14,875 nucleotides of DNA from Christensenella sp. UBA1782 (GCA_002315475.1 DCGI01000030.1:1-14875); one strand, 5' to 3'; counted from the stretch's first letter, positions 6,404 to 14,744 are shown. Translations and numbers: made by a program. Notes: generated from the letters alone by a model not told the origin.

Positions 6404-6439
6404 GAAGAAACCCGAAAATTGCTTTTCGGGCTTCTTTTT
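6404..6439. terminator. Terminator between trkH and the converging ABC-transporter operon
   Basis: GAAG-AAA-CCCGAAAA (6404-6418) pairs with TTTTCGGGCTTC (6423-6434), followed by five T. The inner 8-bp arms are perfect with a TTGC loop. It ends the trk operon rightward and, sitting just past the converging gene at 6461, may also act leftward. A 27-base core identical to it recurs at 9561-9587. Confidence 0.85.
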
Positions 6440-6460
6440 ATTTATATTAGGTTTCCCGAA

Positions 6461-7444
6461 TTACTCATAATCGGTAGCGAGTACGGTTTCTTCGCCGTAA
6501 TCAAGAACCTTTTCCAAAAGTTCTTCCGACAAGGTAAAATCCAAAGAAATCATAATCGCCGAAAAAGTCTGATCGTCGACTTTTTTCTTCTTGAAAGCAG
6601 TAAAAATCATTTGCAAAACGCCCAGTAGCGGCACGAGGAAAACAAGTACCGAAGCGACAATCGACAACATGGAAGAAAACAGATAGTATACCGGCACGTC
6701 ACTGAGCTTCATGTCAAAGGACTTTCGTCCGATACTGTCCCTTCTGAATTCGCCGAAATCGAAGTCCTCCGGTAACGTCGGCATGTCTTCTCCGCCGAAG
6801 TCGAAGTCACCGTCCGGCTTAAAATCGCCTCCCGAAAAGAAATCGCTATCGGGTTTCGTAAACCCTTCGGGCGGGGTAAAATCCTCCGGTAGTTTTCCTA
6901 TACCGAAGTTACTCATGTCGGTGGCAGAAGAACTCCCGAAGGCATTTCTCTCCCCCGTCATCAAGGTAAAAATGTCCTTGATTTTTTGCGTCGTTTCTTG
7001 CCGAACCGACTGTTCTTTGGCTCCCTCCATATCGTTCTTGTTCATAAATTCGGCTATACGGCTTTCATCCAATGCGTCGAAAGTGCCTCTCTTGGTTTGC
7101 GTGGTGGCTCCGCTAAAACCGGCGACGACGGCAACGATTACGACGAGCAAAGCAACCGCATGATCGAATTTGTGAATCTTCAAGCGGTTCCGCTTCAAAT
7201 AACTTTTGTTGATTGATTTTTCGGTCGCCACCGACAGAAAAAAGAGTCCCGCATAGGCAGTCAATAAGAAAATTAAGGCGGGAGAATATACGAAGAAAAA
7301 GAAAAGAATCAAAACGATAACCGTTATTTTACAAATATACAGTTGTTTTAACGTTAAACGAAATTTTGACTTCCGACGGCTGATACCCTCTTGGTCTTCC
7401 AGTTCCTTTTGATAAATCAATTTTTTCTTGGCGGATTTACTCAT
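6461..7444 (-). CDS. Membrane protein of an ABC-transporter operon, unknown function, Asp/Phe-rich loop
   Basis: I chose ATG 7444 (327 residues) because AAAGAGG lies 6 bases before it. The longer frame from GTG 7462 overlaps the upstream stop and has no ribosome binding site. It has a basic cytoplasmic N-terminus, then hydrophobic segments at about residues 37-58, 60-79 and 97-117. A polar region of about 130 residues follows, then a membrane segment at about 253-283 and a short charged tail. The polar region is rich in D, F, P, G and E (PEDF, PPEGF, DFDFGG, LPEDFDFGEF) and likely faces outside. Similar Gly/Asp/Phe-rich stretches occur in membrane subunits beside clostridial MacB-like transporters. 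It follows the ABC gene by 14 bases, so it is probably an accessory subunit. No catalytic motif is seen, and its role is unknown. Confidence 0.75.
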   Translation of the reverse strand: MSKSAKKKLIYQKELEDQEGISRRKSKFRLTLKQLYICKITVIVLILFFFFVYSPALIFLLTAYAGLFFLSVATEKSINKSYLKRNRLKIHKFDHAVALLVVIVAVVAGFSGATTQTKRGTFDALDESRIAEFMNKNDMEGAKEQSVRQETTQKIKDIFTLMTGERNAFGSSSATDMSNFGIGKLPEDFTPPEGFTKPDSDFFSGGDFKPDGDFDFGGEDMPTLPEDFDFGEFRRDSIGRKSFDMKLSDVPVYYLFSSMLSIVASVLVFLVPLLGVLQMIFTAFKKKKVDDQTFSAIMISLDFTLSEELLEKVLDYGEETVLATDYE

Positions 7445-7458
7445 GATATACCTCTTTC

Positions 7459-9381
7459 TCACTCGCTGCGCAAAGCTTCTGCGGGATCCAGATTGGAAGC
7501 AAATACGGCGGGAGCGATACCGCTGATGACGCTGATGACGACGCAGGAAACGAACCCGACGACATAGTATACGGGATTATAACTGACAAACGAACAAGAC
7601 AGACTTTGTTGCGTAATGAGATTTGCCAAACCGGAAACGGCGAGCGCCAGTACGCATCCGATCAAACCGCCTGCCACGCCGAGCAAAACCGATTCTCCCG
7701 TAAAAATATTACGAATATCGGTCTTCCGTCCGCCGATGGCACGAATGATTCCGATTTCGCCACTTCGTTCTATAACGCTGATATACAGCACGATAAAAAT
7801 CATAATGGCGGCTACGAACAAGGACACCACGCCGACGGCAATCAATATTTTCGTCACGATGTCGATATACTCCAAAATCTCCGTTGCGCTCGCCTCGATT
7901 TGCACGACGACGAATCCCAACGAGGATAGGTCGGACGACAACGCCGCAATATATTCGGCGTCGGATGCGGTAACGTAAAGCAAAGACGTGCTATCGCCCG
8001 TATACAGTAAATCCATTGTTTCGGTGGAAAGGAAGGCGTTTTTTTCGCTTGCTCTCTTGGTCGGATCGTTATAAATGCCCACGATTTTTACGAAGACGTC
8101 GCTTCCGGAATACCGAATCGTCATTTCCTCGCCGAGCAACGTGGAAATATCTTCCTCGGTCAAAGTCGCCGCCAGAGCGGTATTAAGGATGACTTCGTTT
8201 TTGGCGGGCAACGTGCCGTAAATCAATTCGGGCGGGCAGAGTTCGCTGCAAGTGTACAAAGCACCGATTCCGTCCGATTTTTCGCCGTACAGATAAGACG
8301 CGTTATAGTTTATCATGACTTCTTTCCGAACGTCCGCAACCCCTTCCAATTCGGCGATATGGTCGAAATCGTTGTCATAGAAGGACTCTCCGTTTTTGGT
8401 AACCATCAAAACCATCGAACCGGCGTTTTCTTCGGCAAGTTTGGCGTTGACGTACGACGACATACCCGAGCTGACGCACAAAATCAAGATGACCGCACAA
8501 ATGCCCACCGCCATACCGACGGCAACCAACGAATTTCGCCCTTTGGCTTGCAGTACGTTTCGGAAAGCCAGTTTCCAAATCTCCCGCATACCGATATTAC
8601 CCATCTTGCGTTTCTGCTTGTTCTCCCGTTTTTGCTCTTGTCGCAAGGTCGCACCGTTCTTTCTTTTTTGATTTTCGTATTCGCTCATTTCGTGTTTGCA
8701 ACGATTTTCATCCCGTACGATAACACCGTCGTCTATCGTCAACACACGAGAACAGGCGTCGGCAATCTTTTGTGAGTGCGTTACCATTAAAACCAATTTC
8801 CCTTTGGCGGCGATACGCCTGAAAATTTCCATAACGGCATCCGCCGATTCTTTATCCAACGCTCCGGTCGGTTCGTCCGCCAAAATGATGGACGGATTGT
8901 TGGCAAGCGCCCGCGCAATGGCAACCCGTTGTTTTTGCCCGCCCGAAAGTTGATTCGGATATTTATCGGCATACTTTTCCATGCCGACCAATTCCAAAAG
9001 TTCTTTGGCTCGGGCTCGTCTCGTCGCTTTGTCGATATTGGACATGGTGAGTGCGATTTCCACGTTTTCGGAAAGATTCATGTGCGAAATCAAATTATAA
9101 CTTTGAAAAACCAATCCGATACTCTTTTTGCGATAATCGTCCATTTGCGTTTCGGTATAATCCCGAATAAAGACGTCCTGCAAAACGATACTCCCCGTAT
9201 AATCGGTATCCAATCCTCCGATAATGTTGAGCAACGTGGATTTTCCGCAACCGGATTCTCCCAAAATGGCGACCAACTCTCCTCGCTTAAACTCGGCACT
9301 GATGCCCTTTAAGACCTTTTGTGTCTGTACTTTGGATATTTTATATTCTTTACAAATTGCAGCAAGCCGTAAAAATGCCAT
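7459..9381 (-). CDS. MacB-like ABC transporter: ATPase and FtsX-type permease in one chain
   Basis: A 640-residue fusion. Residues 1-225 are an ABC ATPase of the MacB/LolD family: Walker A GESGCGKST (41-49), Q-loop Q93, signature LSGGQ (145-149), Walker B IILADE (165-170, catalytic E170), D-loop, and switch H202. A highly charged linker (about 211-265, ENQKRKN, QEQKRENKQKRK) joins it to the permease. The permease has a first membrane segment near 281-305, an extracellular MacB-type domain (about 310-500), and three C-terminal membrane segments. Its FtsX motif reads GEIGIIRAIGGRKTDI, and the chain ends NLDPAEALRSE. The family couples ATP hydrolysis to mechanical work across the membrane: peptide or drug export, lipoprotein release, or cell-wall hydrolase control. 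The substrate cannot be read here. No two-component regulator or adaptor is adjacent. GGAG precedes the ATG. Confidence 0.9.
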   Translation of the reverse strand: MAFLRLAAICKEYKISKVQTQKVLKGISAEFKRGELVAILGESGCGKSTLLNIIGGLDTDYTGSIVLQDVFIRDYTETQMDDYRKKSIGLVFQSYNLISHMNLSENVEIALTMSNIDKATRRARAKELLELVGMEKYADKYPNQLSGGQKQRVAIARALANNPSIILADEPTGALDKESADAVMEIFRRIAAKGKLVLMVTHSQKIADACSRVLTIDDGVIVRDENRCKHEMSEYENQKRKNGATLRQEQKRENKQKRKMGNIGMREIWKLAFRNVLQAKGRNSLVAVGMAVGICAVILILCVSSGMSSYVNAKLAEENAGSMVLMVTKNGESFYDNDFDHIAELEGVADVRKEVMINYNASYLYGEKSDGIGALYTCSELCPPELIYGTLPAKNEVILNTALAATLTEEDISTLLGEEMTIRYSGSDVFVKIVGIYNDPTKRASEKNAFLSTETMDLLYTGDSTSLLYVTASDAEYIAALSSDLSSLGFVVVQIEASATEILEYIDIVTKILIAVGVVSLFVAAIMIFIVLYISVIERSGEIGIIRAIGGRKTDIRNIFTGESVLLGVAGGLIGCVLALAVSGLANLITQQSLSCSFVSYNPVYYVVGFVSCVVISVISGIAPAVFASNLDPAEALRSE

Positions 9382-9453
9382 CTTTTTTTTCTCCTTTTTT
9401 ACAGTAAGGTATCACAAAAAAGCCACGACGTTTTTTCGAAGCGTTTTCTGTGT

Positions 9454-9484
9454 GATATAAAAAGACGGGTACCTATCCTGTCAA
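9454..9484 (-). promoter_or_regulatory. Candidate promoter of the ABC operon with inverted repeat over its -35 box
   Basis: Read leftward: a perfect -35 TTGACA (9479-9484), but the best -10, TATATC (9454-9459), is at a long 19-bp spacing. Spacings of 17-18 bp give poorer matches. TATCCT (9474-9479) and AGGATA (9486-9491) form a 6-bp inverted repeat over the -35, a possible operator. The weak -10 fits an activator- or repressor-controlled promoter. Confidence 0.4.
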
Positions 9485-9552
9485 TAGGATACGAAAGCTA
9501 CCTAAAAACTTATTAAATCCGAACTTATATTTTACCTAAATTTTTTTATAAC

Positions 9553-9597
9553 GAAAGAAGCCCGAAAATTGCTTTTCGGGCTTCTTTCTTTTTATTT
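9553..9597. terminator. Strong hairpin terminator, near-copy of the one after trkH
   Basis: A perfect 16-bp stem: GAAAGAAGCCCGAAAA (9553-9568) and its complement (9573-9588) around a TTGC loop, then a T-rich tract (9589-9598) on the rightward side. It lies just past the end of the leftward glycosidase gene (9613), which it probably terminates, although leftward the tract after the stem is only CGTTATAAAAAAA-like. The 27-base core 9561-9587 is identical to 6411-6437. Confidence 0.8.
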
Positions 9598-9612
9598 TCG
9601 GGTACCTGTTTG

Positions 9613-11262
9613 TTACAATAAATACACTCTCGCTTCGTAGGGACGCATTTTTTCGGCTTTGCCGTCGTAGTTTGCGATGAGCAATTTTTCTTCGTTAAGG
9701 CAATATCCTTTGGGTATCTTATACTTCGTTTCGGTTTCGGAGAAGTTCATGAGGACGAGCAGTTTTTGCTCCTTATAGGTTCTGGCGTAGACGAAAAGTT
9801 TTTTCGAAAGAGGGTAATAAAGCTTAAAATCCCCCTCCTTGAAGATTTCGTACTCCTTCCGAAGTTTCAAAAGCTTTTGATAAAAATAATACAAACTGTT
9901 CTTATCGCCGAGTGCTTGCCGCACGTTGATTTCGGGGTAATTCGGGTTGACGACGAACCAGGCTTTACCCGTCGTGAAACCGGCATTCTCGCTATCGTCC
10001 CATTGCATACAGGTACGGGCGTTATCCCTTGCGGCATAGCGGGCGAGCTTCATCAACGTTTTATCGGAGAAGCCGAATTTTTTTAACAAGGCGTAGCAAG
10101 CGTGGGTGTTGACGTCGGGATAGTCCTCCAGTTTTTCCAACGGGCAGTTGGTCATGCCGATTTCCTGTCCTTGATAAATAAAGGGCGTGCCTTGTTGGCA
10201 AAGATACATGACGGCGAGACACTTGCCGCTTTCGATACGGAATTTTTCACTGCCGTAGCGAGAAATAATACGGGGTTGGTCGTGGTTCTCGATATACAGC
10301 GTATTCCACGCCTTGCCCCGCAAGGTCGTTTGCCAATTTTTATATACCCGTTTCAGCTTGACAAGATTGAATCCCGTATGGAACCAGCTATATAAAAAGC
10401 AGTCGGCTTCCATGTGTTGAAAATGAAACATGGTGGTCAGTTCTTGCTTGTCGTAGGCAATGTATTGCAAAGCGGTTTTCGGCGTCATCATGGGTGCTTC
10501 GCCTACCGTAAAGGCTCCATAGGAATCCCAAACTTCCTTAAACTCATTCAAAAACTCATGAATACGAGGTCCGTTTTTGTAGTGTTCCATACCCCGAGCC
10601 GCCGGCATAAAGAACAGTCCGTCGGGCAGACCTTCTCGCTTGCTTATAAAGGTGATGACGTCCTCGCGGAAGCCGTCCACACCCTTGTCGAGCCAGAATT
10701 TCATTATGTTCTTGACCTCGTCCCGAACGGCGGGATTATCCATATTGAGGTCGGGTTGTTCTTCGGCAAACAAGTGCAGATAGTATTCGCCCCGCACTTC
10801 GTCATACTTCCAAGCGTCACCGGGAAAGGTCGCCGTCCAGTTATTCGGAAATTTCTTTCCGTCTTTGCCTTTTCCCTTTCGCCAGATATAATAATCTTTG
10901 TACGGATTGTCTTCGCCGCCCTTACGGCTCTCCGAAAACCATTTATTTTGATTGCTCGTATGGTTGACGACCAAATCCATAATCACCTTCAAACCGAGCT
11001 TGTGCGCCTCGTTCAAAACGGCGTCAAAGTCTTTCATCGTTCCGTACTCGGGAGCAATATTATAATAATCGGCAATGTCGTACCCGTAATCCGCTTGCGG
11101 ACTGACGTACAACGGAGAAAACCAAATGGCGTTCGCTCCCAATTCTTTTATATACGAAAGCTTCCCCAAAATCCCTTTTAAGTCGCCGATGCCGTCCCCG
11201 TTTCCGTCACAGAAACTTCTCGGCCAAATCTGATATACCACTAAATCTTGTATGTTTGTCAT
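9613..11262 (-). CDS. GH13 alpha-glucosidase / oligo-1,6-glucosidase family protein
   Basis: A 549-residue cytoplasmic (no signal peptide) GH13 enzyme of the oligo-1,6-glucosidase/alpha-glucosidase/trehalose-6-phosphate hydrolase group. The barrel spans about residues 1-450. Seen motifs are DGNGDGIGDLKG (19-30), DLVVNHTS (96-103) and the subfamily signature QPDLNMDNP (169-177). The nucleophile lies in GFREDVI (D201), the acid/base in FTVGEAP (E255), and the transition-state stabiliser in ENHDQPR (D328). A C-terminal beta domain follows (about 470-549). V202 after the nucleophile is the residue that in characterised members favours alpha-1,6 linkages (isomaltose-type); maltases usually have T or A there. 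It would release glucose from short alpha-glucans. AGGGAGG is 5 bases before the ATG. No sugar transporter is adjacent, so the exact substrate is open. Confidence 0.9.
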   Translation of the reverse strand: MTNIQDLVVYQIWPRSFCDGNGDGIGDLKGILGKLSYIKELGANAIWFSPLYVSPQADYGYDIADYYNIAPEYGTMKDFDAVLNEAHKLGLKVIMDLVVNHTSNQNKWFSESRKGGEDNPYKDYYIWRKGKGKDGKKFPNNWTATFPGDAWKYDEVRGEYYLHLFAEEQPDLNMDNPAVRDEVKNIMKFWLDKGVDGFREDVITFISKREGLPDGLFFMPAARGMEHYKNGPRIHEFLNEFKEVWDSYGAFTVGEAPMMTPKTALQYIAYDKQELTTMFHFQHMEADCFLYSWFHTGFNLVKLKRVYKNWQTTLRGKAWNTLYIENHDQPRIISRYGSEKFRIESGKCLAVMYLCQQGTPFIYQGQEIGMTNCPLEKLEDYPDVNTHACYALLKKFGFSDKTLMKLARYAARDNARTCMQWDDSENAGFTTGKAWFVVNPNYPEINVRQALGDKNSLYYFYQKLLKLRKEYEIFKEGDFKLYYPLSKKLFVYARTYKEQKLLVLMNFSETETKYKIPKGYCLNEEKLLIANYDGKAEKMRPYEARVYLL

Positions 11263-11439
11263 ATCTACCTCCCTTTCTTATTTTACTATACCCAAACTTT
11301 TTTTTCAAGAGCCAATACGATTCCGTTCTCTTAAAAAGGGTGCAAAAAATAAGGAGAAAAACGCCGTCCCCGCACGGTGGCTCAAGCACGCTTGCCTTTT
11401 GGGAAAGGGTACAAAGTCCATACCTCTCCAAGAGAAAAT
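11263..11439. other. Spacer of 177 bases between the glycosidase and the ligase-family gene
   Basis: It contains the glycosidase ribosome binding site and a leftward -10-like TATAGT (11285-11290) without a clear -35. A weak leftward hairpin is present: CCGT and ACGG arms at 11364-11377, followed by a T-run on the minus strand at 11357-11361. This might terminate the upstream operon. The stretch 11362-11400 is GC-rich compared with its flanks. Confidence 0.4.
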
Positions 11440-12837
11440 CTATCTTCTTACGGTGCGCACAGCCTTAGGCTTGAATTCGATTTCCAATACCATATTGATC
11501 CAAATCATGACCGCCATAAACGGAACGGGGATGAAGGTGCCCGTATCGATCAAGGAATACAGTTCGAAGCCGAGCATGGCAAAAAAGATAAACCATATAT
11601 TTTTATCGAATTTCGTATAGGAAAGAACCTGTTTATATCGGACGAAGTAGAAGAAGCCGAAGGCTGCCAAGCCGACCGAACCCGTACTGCCCAAGATTTG
11701 GAAAAAGGTGGAATGGAACCAATAGAACTGAATGACGTCCATCGTATAGTTTGGCCCGTCGTATCCCATACCCACGCCGAAAACAGGATATTTTTTGAAG
11801 CTTTCCCACGCTTCGAGATACAGTTGATCCCGCCCGCTCGTACCGGTTCCTCGAGAGAGAAGGGTTTGAAACAGCGTATTGACTTTATCGAAGAAAAAGC
11901 CGTACGCTACGCCCAACAGAATCAAAACGATGATATAATTCCAAAACATTCTTTTTTTGTTCTTTTGGGAGAAGAACAAATACAGAAGACTGATCAGCAA
12001 GGTAACAAAGCCGAACAGAATACCGCCGCGCGAAAGCGTCATGACGTTGGCACCGTACTGCACCACACCGAGCAGAATAAAAACAGCGGGGAATTTAGAA
12101 CGGTTGGCTCGATAGAAGCACATGGGCATCGTCAAAAGCAACATGGTGGAAATGTTGGTCGAAATGCTCCAGCCGAGATCGACACGATGGTTTATCCATT
12201 TTTCTATCGGTAAGTCCAAACGGATATAATAAACGATGATTTCCGCAACGATCACCAAACCGACATAAAAGAGAAATTTTGCAAAATAGTCGGTCATTTT
12301 GCCGTAGGGATTCTTTTTGGAATACTGCAAAAAGACTTCGTAGATGACAAGCACCCCCACACCCAAAAAAACGGTGTAGCCGAGCGCACCTAAATAGCGA
12401 TCCAACGCAATACAGGTACAACCGCCCACGAGCATGGCGACGGTAACGGCGATTTGCGGAGCAAACATCGTCCCGAGTTTCCACCGCCCTTTATAGACGA
12501 TAATGTGAAAAATCAGTGCCAAAATCGTGGGAATAAAAACGGGAATATACTTTAACTGTCCCGATATATCGTTACTGGAAATGCTCGTCATGGCAAAAAG
12601 CACCATCGGTATACCCGGCGTAACGTCGTCCAAAACGACGAGCATAACCGTAGAAACAACCATGATACCGATAAACCCGATAATCGGTTTTCCCGTTATC
12701 CATGCGGAAATCGCTATTGCCGACAGTACGATAAAGAACGCGTCGGAGTAGAAAAATTTCCGAAGCGGATCGGGTATTTTTTGTAAAAAGTTTTCTATCT
12801 TTTGTCTCGTATTCTTTTTTTGCGCAACGGCTTCCAT
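11440..12837 (-). CDS. O-antigen ligase / polysaccharide polymerase family membrane protein
   Basis: A 465-residue protein with about ten to twelve membrane segments and a basic N-terminus. The C-terminal half carries the Wzy_C/O-antigen-ligase signature. TLSRGG (267-272) is followed by a large external loop, GTGTSGRDQLYLEAW (330-344) and KKYPVFGVGMG (348-358). FHSTFFQILGSTGSVGL (374-390) follows, with H375 in the place usual for the catalytic-region histidine. Family members transfer or polymerise undecaprenyl-linked glycans on the outer face of the membrane. In a Gram-positive the product would be an exopolysaccharide or a wall-linked glycan. GGAG stands just upstream of the ATG, and the stop of the lipoprotein gene is 12 bases before it, so it is the second gene of that operon. 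Polymerase and ligase cannot be told apart by sequence reading. Confidence 0.85.
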   Translation of the reverse strand: MEAVAQKKNTRQKIENFLQKIPDPLRKFFYSDAFFIVLSAIAISAWITGKPIIGFIGIMVVSTVMLVVLDDVTPGIPMVLFAMTSISSNDISGQLKYIPVFIPTILALIFHIIVYKGRWKLGTMFAPQIAVTVAMLVGGCTCIALDRYLGALGYTVFLGVGVLVIYEVFLQYSKKNPYGKMTDYFAKFLFYVGLVIVAEIIVYYIRLDLPIEKWINHRVDLGWSISTNISTMLLLTMPMCFYRANRSKFPAVFILLGVVQYGANVMTLSRGGILFGFVTLLISLLYLFFSQKNKKRMFWNYIIVLILLGVAYGFFFDKVNTLFQTLLSRGTGTSGRDQLYLEAWESFKKYPVFGVGMGYDGPNYTMDVIQFYWFHSTFFQILGSTGSVGLAAFGFFYFVRYKQVLSYTKFDKNIWFIFFAMLGFELYSLIDTGTFIPVPFMAVMIWINMVLEIEFKPKAVRTVRR

Positions 12838-12849
12838 ACTGCTCCTTTT

Positions 12850-14667
12850 TTAACGTCCTACTATAGTATCCAACGTTTCGGTTCCGATTTCGTTAAACCT
12901 CGTAATATCCCATTCCGTACAAATATCGACAAATTCCTGCTTGTACTCGGCTACGGTCGTTTCGTCGCCGTATCCGAGCCGAATGGCACTGTACAGAATA
13001 CAGGCTTTTTCAAAGCGAAGTCTCTTCAAATAGGTTTCGTCGGTCGTTTTGGCAAACGCCTGCTCCAGTTCCGCAAAATAATACTCGACGTTTTCTTCGG
13101 ACAAAAAGTCGTTTTGGTGGATAAACGGAAAATCGTACACGCACAAGGGAGAAGAAACGGTGTCCTGCATCCTTTGATATATATTCAAAATATGCGGTGC
13201 GGCGTCCTTGCCGAGATAAAGCGTAACGAATTTTGCGATAAACTGTTTATAATCTATATCGGGATTCCATAACAAATGGGACGCTAAATTGGCTTTCAGC
13301 CGATCCGCCCACCCCCTTGCGTTATACGAACAGAGGGAAAGCACGCCTTTCACGTTACAGTCCCGTAACAAACGCATATTTTCGCCCATTGCGTTAAAAC
13401 AAGGAAACGGCAATAAATAATAGAAAAAATTCGTGGTATAGTCCCATACGAAAATCGTATCGGTTAATTCCGCCCAACCGAGTATTTCGTTGTATTGCGT
13501 TGCGGCTATTTCGGAACGCCCTTCCTCCAGCGGTCCGCTATAATCGTTTCTGCCGAAAGAACTCATAATGCACCACTTTATCATGACGTTCTTTTCAAAA
13601 GTAATGTTTTCGGGCGGAAACGAACCGTAGTGATAGGCAAGAACGGACAGTTTTATATCCGGATTCCGCTTCGCAATGGTATTGACGCAGTTATAAATGG
13701 CTGCGGCAGGATTGCCTCCGGCATCCTCCGCCATTTGCATGCACGTATCGCAATGGCAATAATTCATGCTGTCTTGTTGACTGATATCCCACCAAACCTC
13801 CTTGCCTTCGGGTTTGTCGGCTTCTTCCTGTAAAACCGCCTGTTCGAGCAAGTCGACCACTTCGGAATTGGAAAAACAAAGTTGCGGCCCCTGCGTCATA
13901 TAGTCCCCCGTCCGACGCTTTCCGCCGATATAGGCATAATACTCGGGATGCGCCGCCAAAATCGCATCGTCGATTCGGTTTAAGCTCTGATGACAGCCGT
14001 TCGGATCGAAACTTTCTTCCGTTCTGGCACGCAATCTTTGTTCAAAAAGGCTATTGTACCAAACGTCGACTTCCCCGATATGCCGTCTGTCGAAAGCGGG
14101 CGTTTGCATATCGTACATCGGCTCCAAAATCAACGTCCGTACCGAAGGAATGTAGGTTTCGTCCAACGAGAAAAACATACAACCCAAATAGTCTTCCATA
14201 AAGCCGTATACGCCGTTGGTGATGCCGTACGTCGATTCCGCGTAGATATAAATCGCCTCTTTTTCGTTGGCAATCACGTACCCGCTGTTTTTGGAAAGGG
14301 TTTCCTTCGGCTGAAAAGAACGGTTGGTCTTGCCGATGACGATTTCTTTTTCACAAGGTACCTTGTCGTCGGTACAAACCGCTATACCGCCGCAACGATC
14401 GACAAAATAACTCCGTAAATCTTCCACCGCCCACAAAACGTTTTGATCGGCGGTCTCGGCATAAACGATTTTGTAGTCCGTTTTGCCGTCCCGTAATAAA
14501 GTCAGTCCCTTTTCCTTTTCCAACGCGGCGTTATAAATAAAATTTTCTTCCAAATACAGTCCGTCGTCCGAATAAAGCGGTTTATAGTCGATTTTATCGT
14601 TACAGGCGGATAAAATCATACAAAACGCACAAAGAAGAACACCGACGAAAATCAAACCTTTTTTCAT
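12850..14667 (-). CDS. DUF4838 family lipoprotein, probably surface-glycan related
   Basis: A 605-residue protein. Its N-terminal signal ends in a lipobox, ILSAC (C22), so it is exported and lipid-anchored. Residues about 55-180 resemble the N-terminal domain seen in GH20/GH67-type hydrolases (AVEDLRSYF, EIVIGKTNR, YGITNGVYGFMEDYLGCMFF). Residues about 190-480 are the DUF4838 domain, with HPEYYAYIGGKR (240-251), the acidic WWDISQQDS (292-300) and the motif CHCDTC (304-309, C-x-C-x2-C). The C-terminus is helical. DUF4838 proteins are uncharacterised but glycoside-hydrolase-like and often sit in polysaccharide loci, which fits the ligase gene 12 bases downstream. Many cysteines suggest metal binding or disulfides. 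The start has AAGGAG about 9 bases upstream and a consensus promoter at 14716-14744. The enzymatic activity is inferred, not shown. Confidence 0.85.
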   Translation of the reverse strand: MKKGLIFVGVLLCAFCMILSACNDKIDYKPLYSDDGLYLEENFIYNAALEKEKGLTLLRDGKTDYKIVYAETADQNVLWAVEDLRSYFVDRCGGIAVCTDDKVPCEKEIVIGKTNRSFQPKETLSKNSGYVIANEKEAIYIYAESTYGITNGVYGFMEDYLGCMFFSLDETYIPSVRTLILEPMYDMQTPAFDRRHIGEVDVWYNSLFEQRLRARTEESFDPNGCHQSLNRIDDAILAAHPEYYAYIGGKRRTGDYMTQGPQLCFSNSEVVDLLEQAVLQEEADKPEGKEVWWDISQQDSMNYCHCDTCMQMAEDAGGNPAAAIYNCVNTIAKRNPDIKLSVLAYHYGSFPPENITFEKNVMIKWCIMSSFGRNDYSGPLEEGRSEIAATQYNEILGWAELTDTIFVWDYTTNFFYYLLPFPCFNAMGENMRLLRDCNVKGVLSLCSYNARGWADRLKANLASHLLWNPDIDYKQFIAKFVTLYLGKDAAPHILNIYQRMQDTVSSPLCVYDFPFIHQNDFLSEENVEYYFAELEQAFAKTTDETYLKRLRFEKACILYSAIRLGYGDETTVAEYKQEFVDICTEWDITRFNEIGTETLDTIVGR

Positions 14668-14715
14668 GCGAACAAGCTCCTTTTTTCTTCTTTATAAAAA
14701 ACTCTATACGTTTTT

Positions 14716-14744
14716 ATTGTACCAAAAACAAGCCCGACTGTCAA
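14716..14744 (-). promoter_or_regulatory. Sigma-A promoter of the lipoprotein-ligase operon
   Basis: Read leftward: perfect -35 TTGACA (14739-14744), 17-bp spacer, -10 TACAAT (14716-14721, one mismatch). The leader to the ATG at 14667 is about 40 bases. An AT-rich imperfect inverted repeat (14694-14717) spans the start point and could fold in the first transcribed bases. Confidence 0.85.

Larger units (their letters stand above)
9382..9612. other. Spacer of 231 bases between the ABC operon and the glycosidase gene
   Basis: It holds the candidate ABC promoter (9454-9484), the inverted repeat over its -35 box, and the terminator at 9553-9597. CGGGTACCT occurs twice, at 9466-9474 and 9599-9607. 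No credible open reading frame is seen. Confidence 0.6.

Noticed and set aside
10414..11181. Rightward 255-residue frame opposite the glycosidase
   Set aside because: Antisense to a gene with all GH13 catalytic residues in place; no start signals.
11207..11431. Leftward 74-residue frame in the glycosidase leader
   Set aside because: TTG start without ribosome binding site, overlapping the glycosidase start by more than 50 bases.
11377..12213. Rightward 278-residue frame opposite the ligase-family gene
   Set aside because: Its charged, low-complexity composition is a shadow of a membrane protein read on the other strand.
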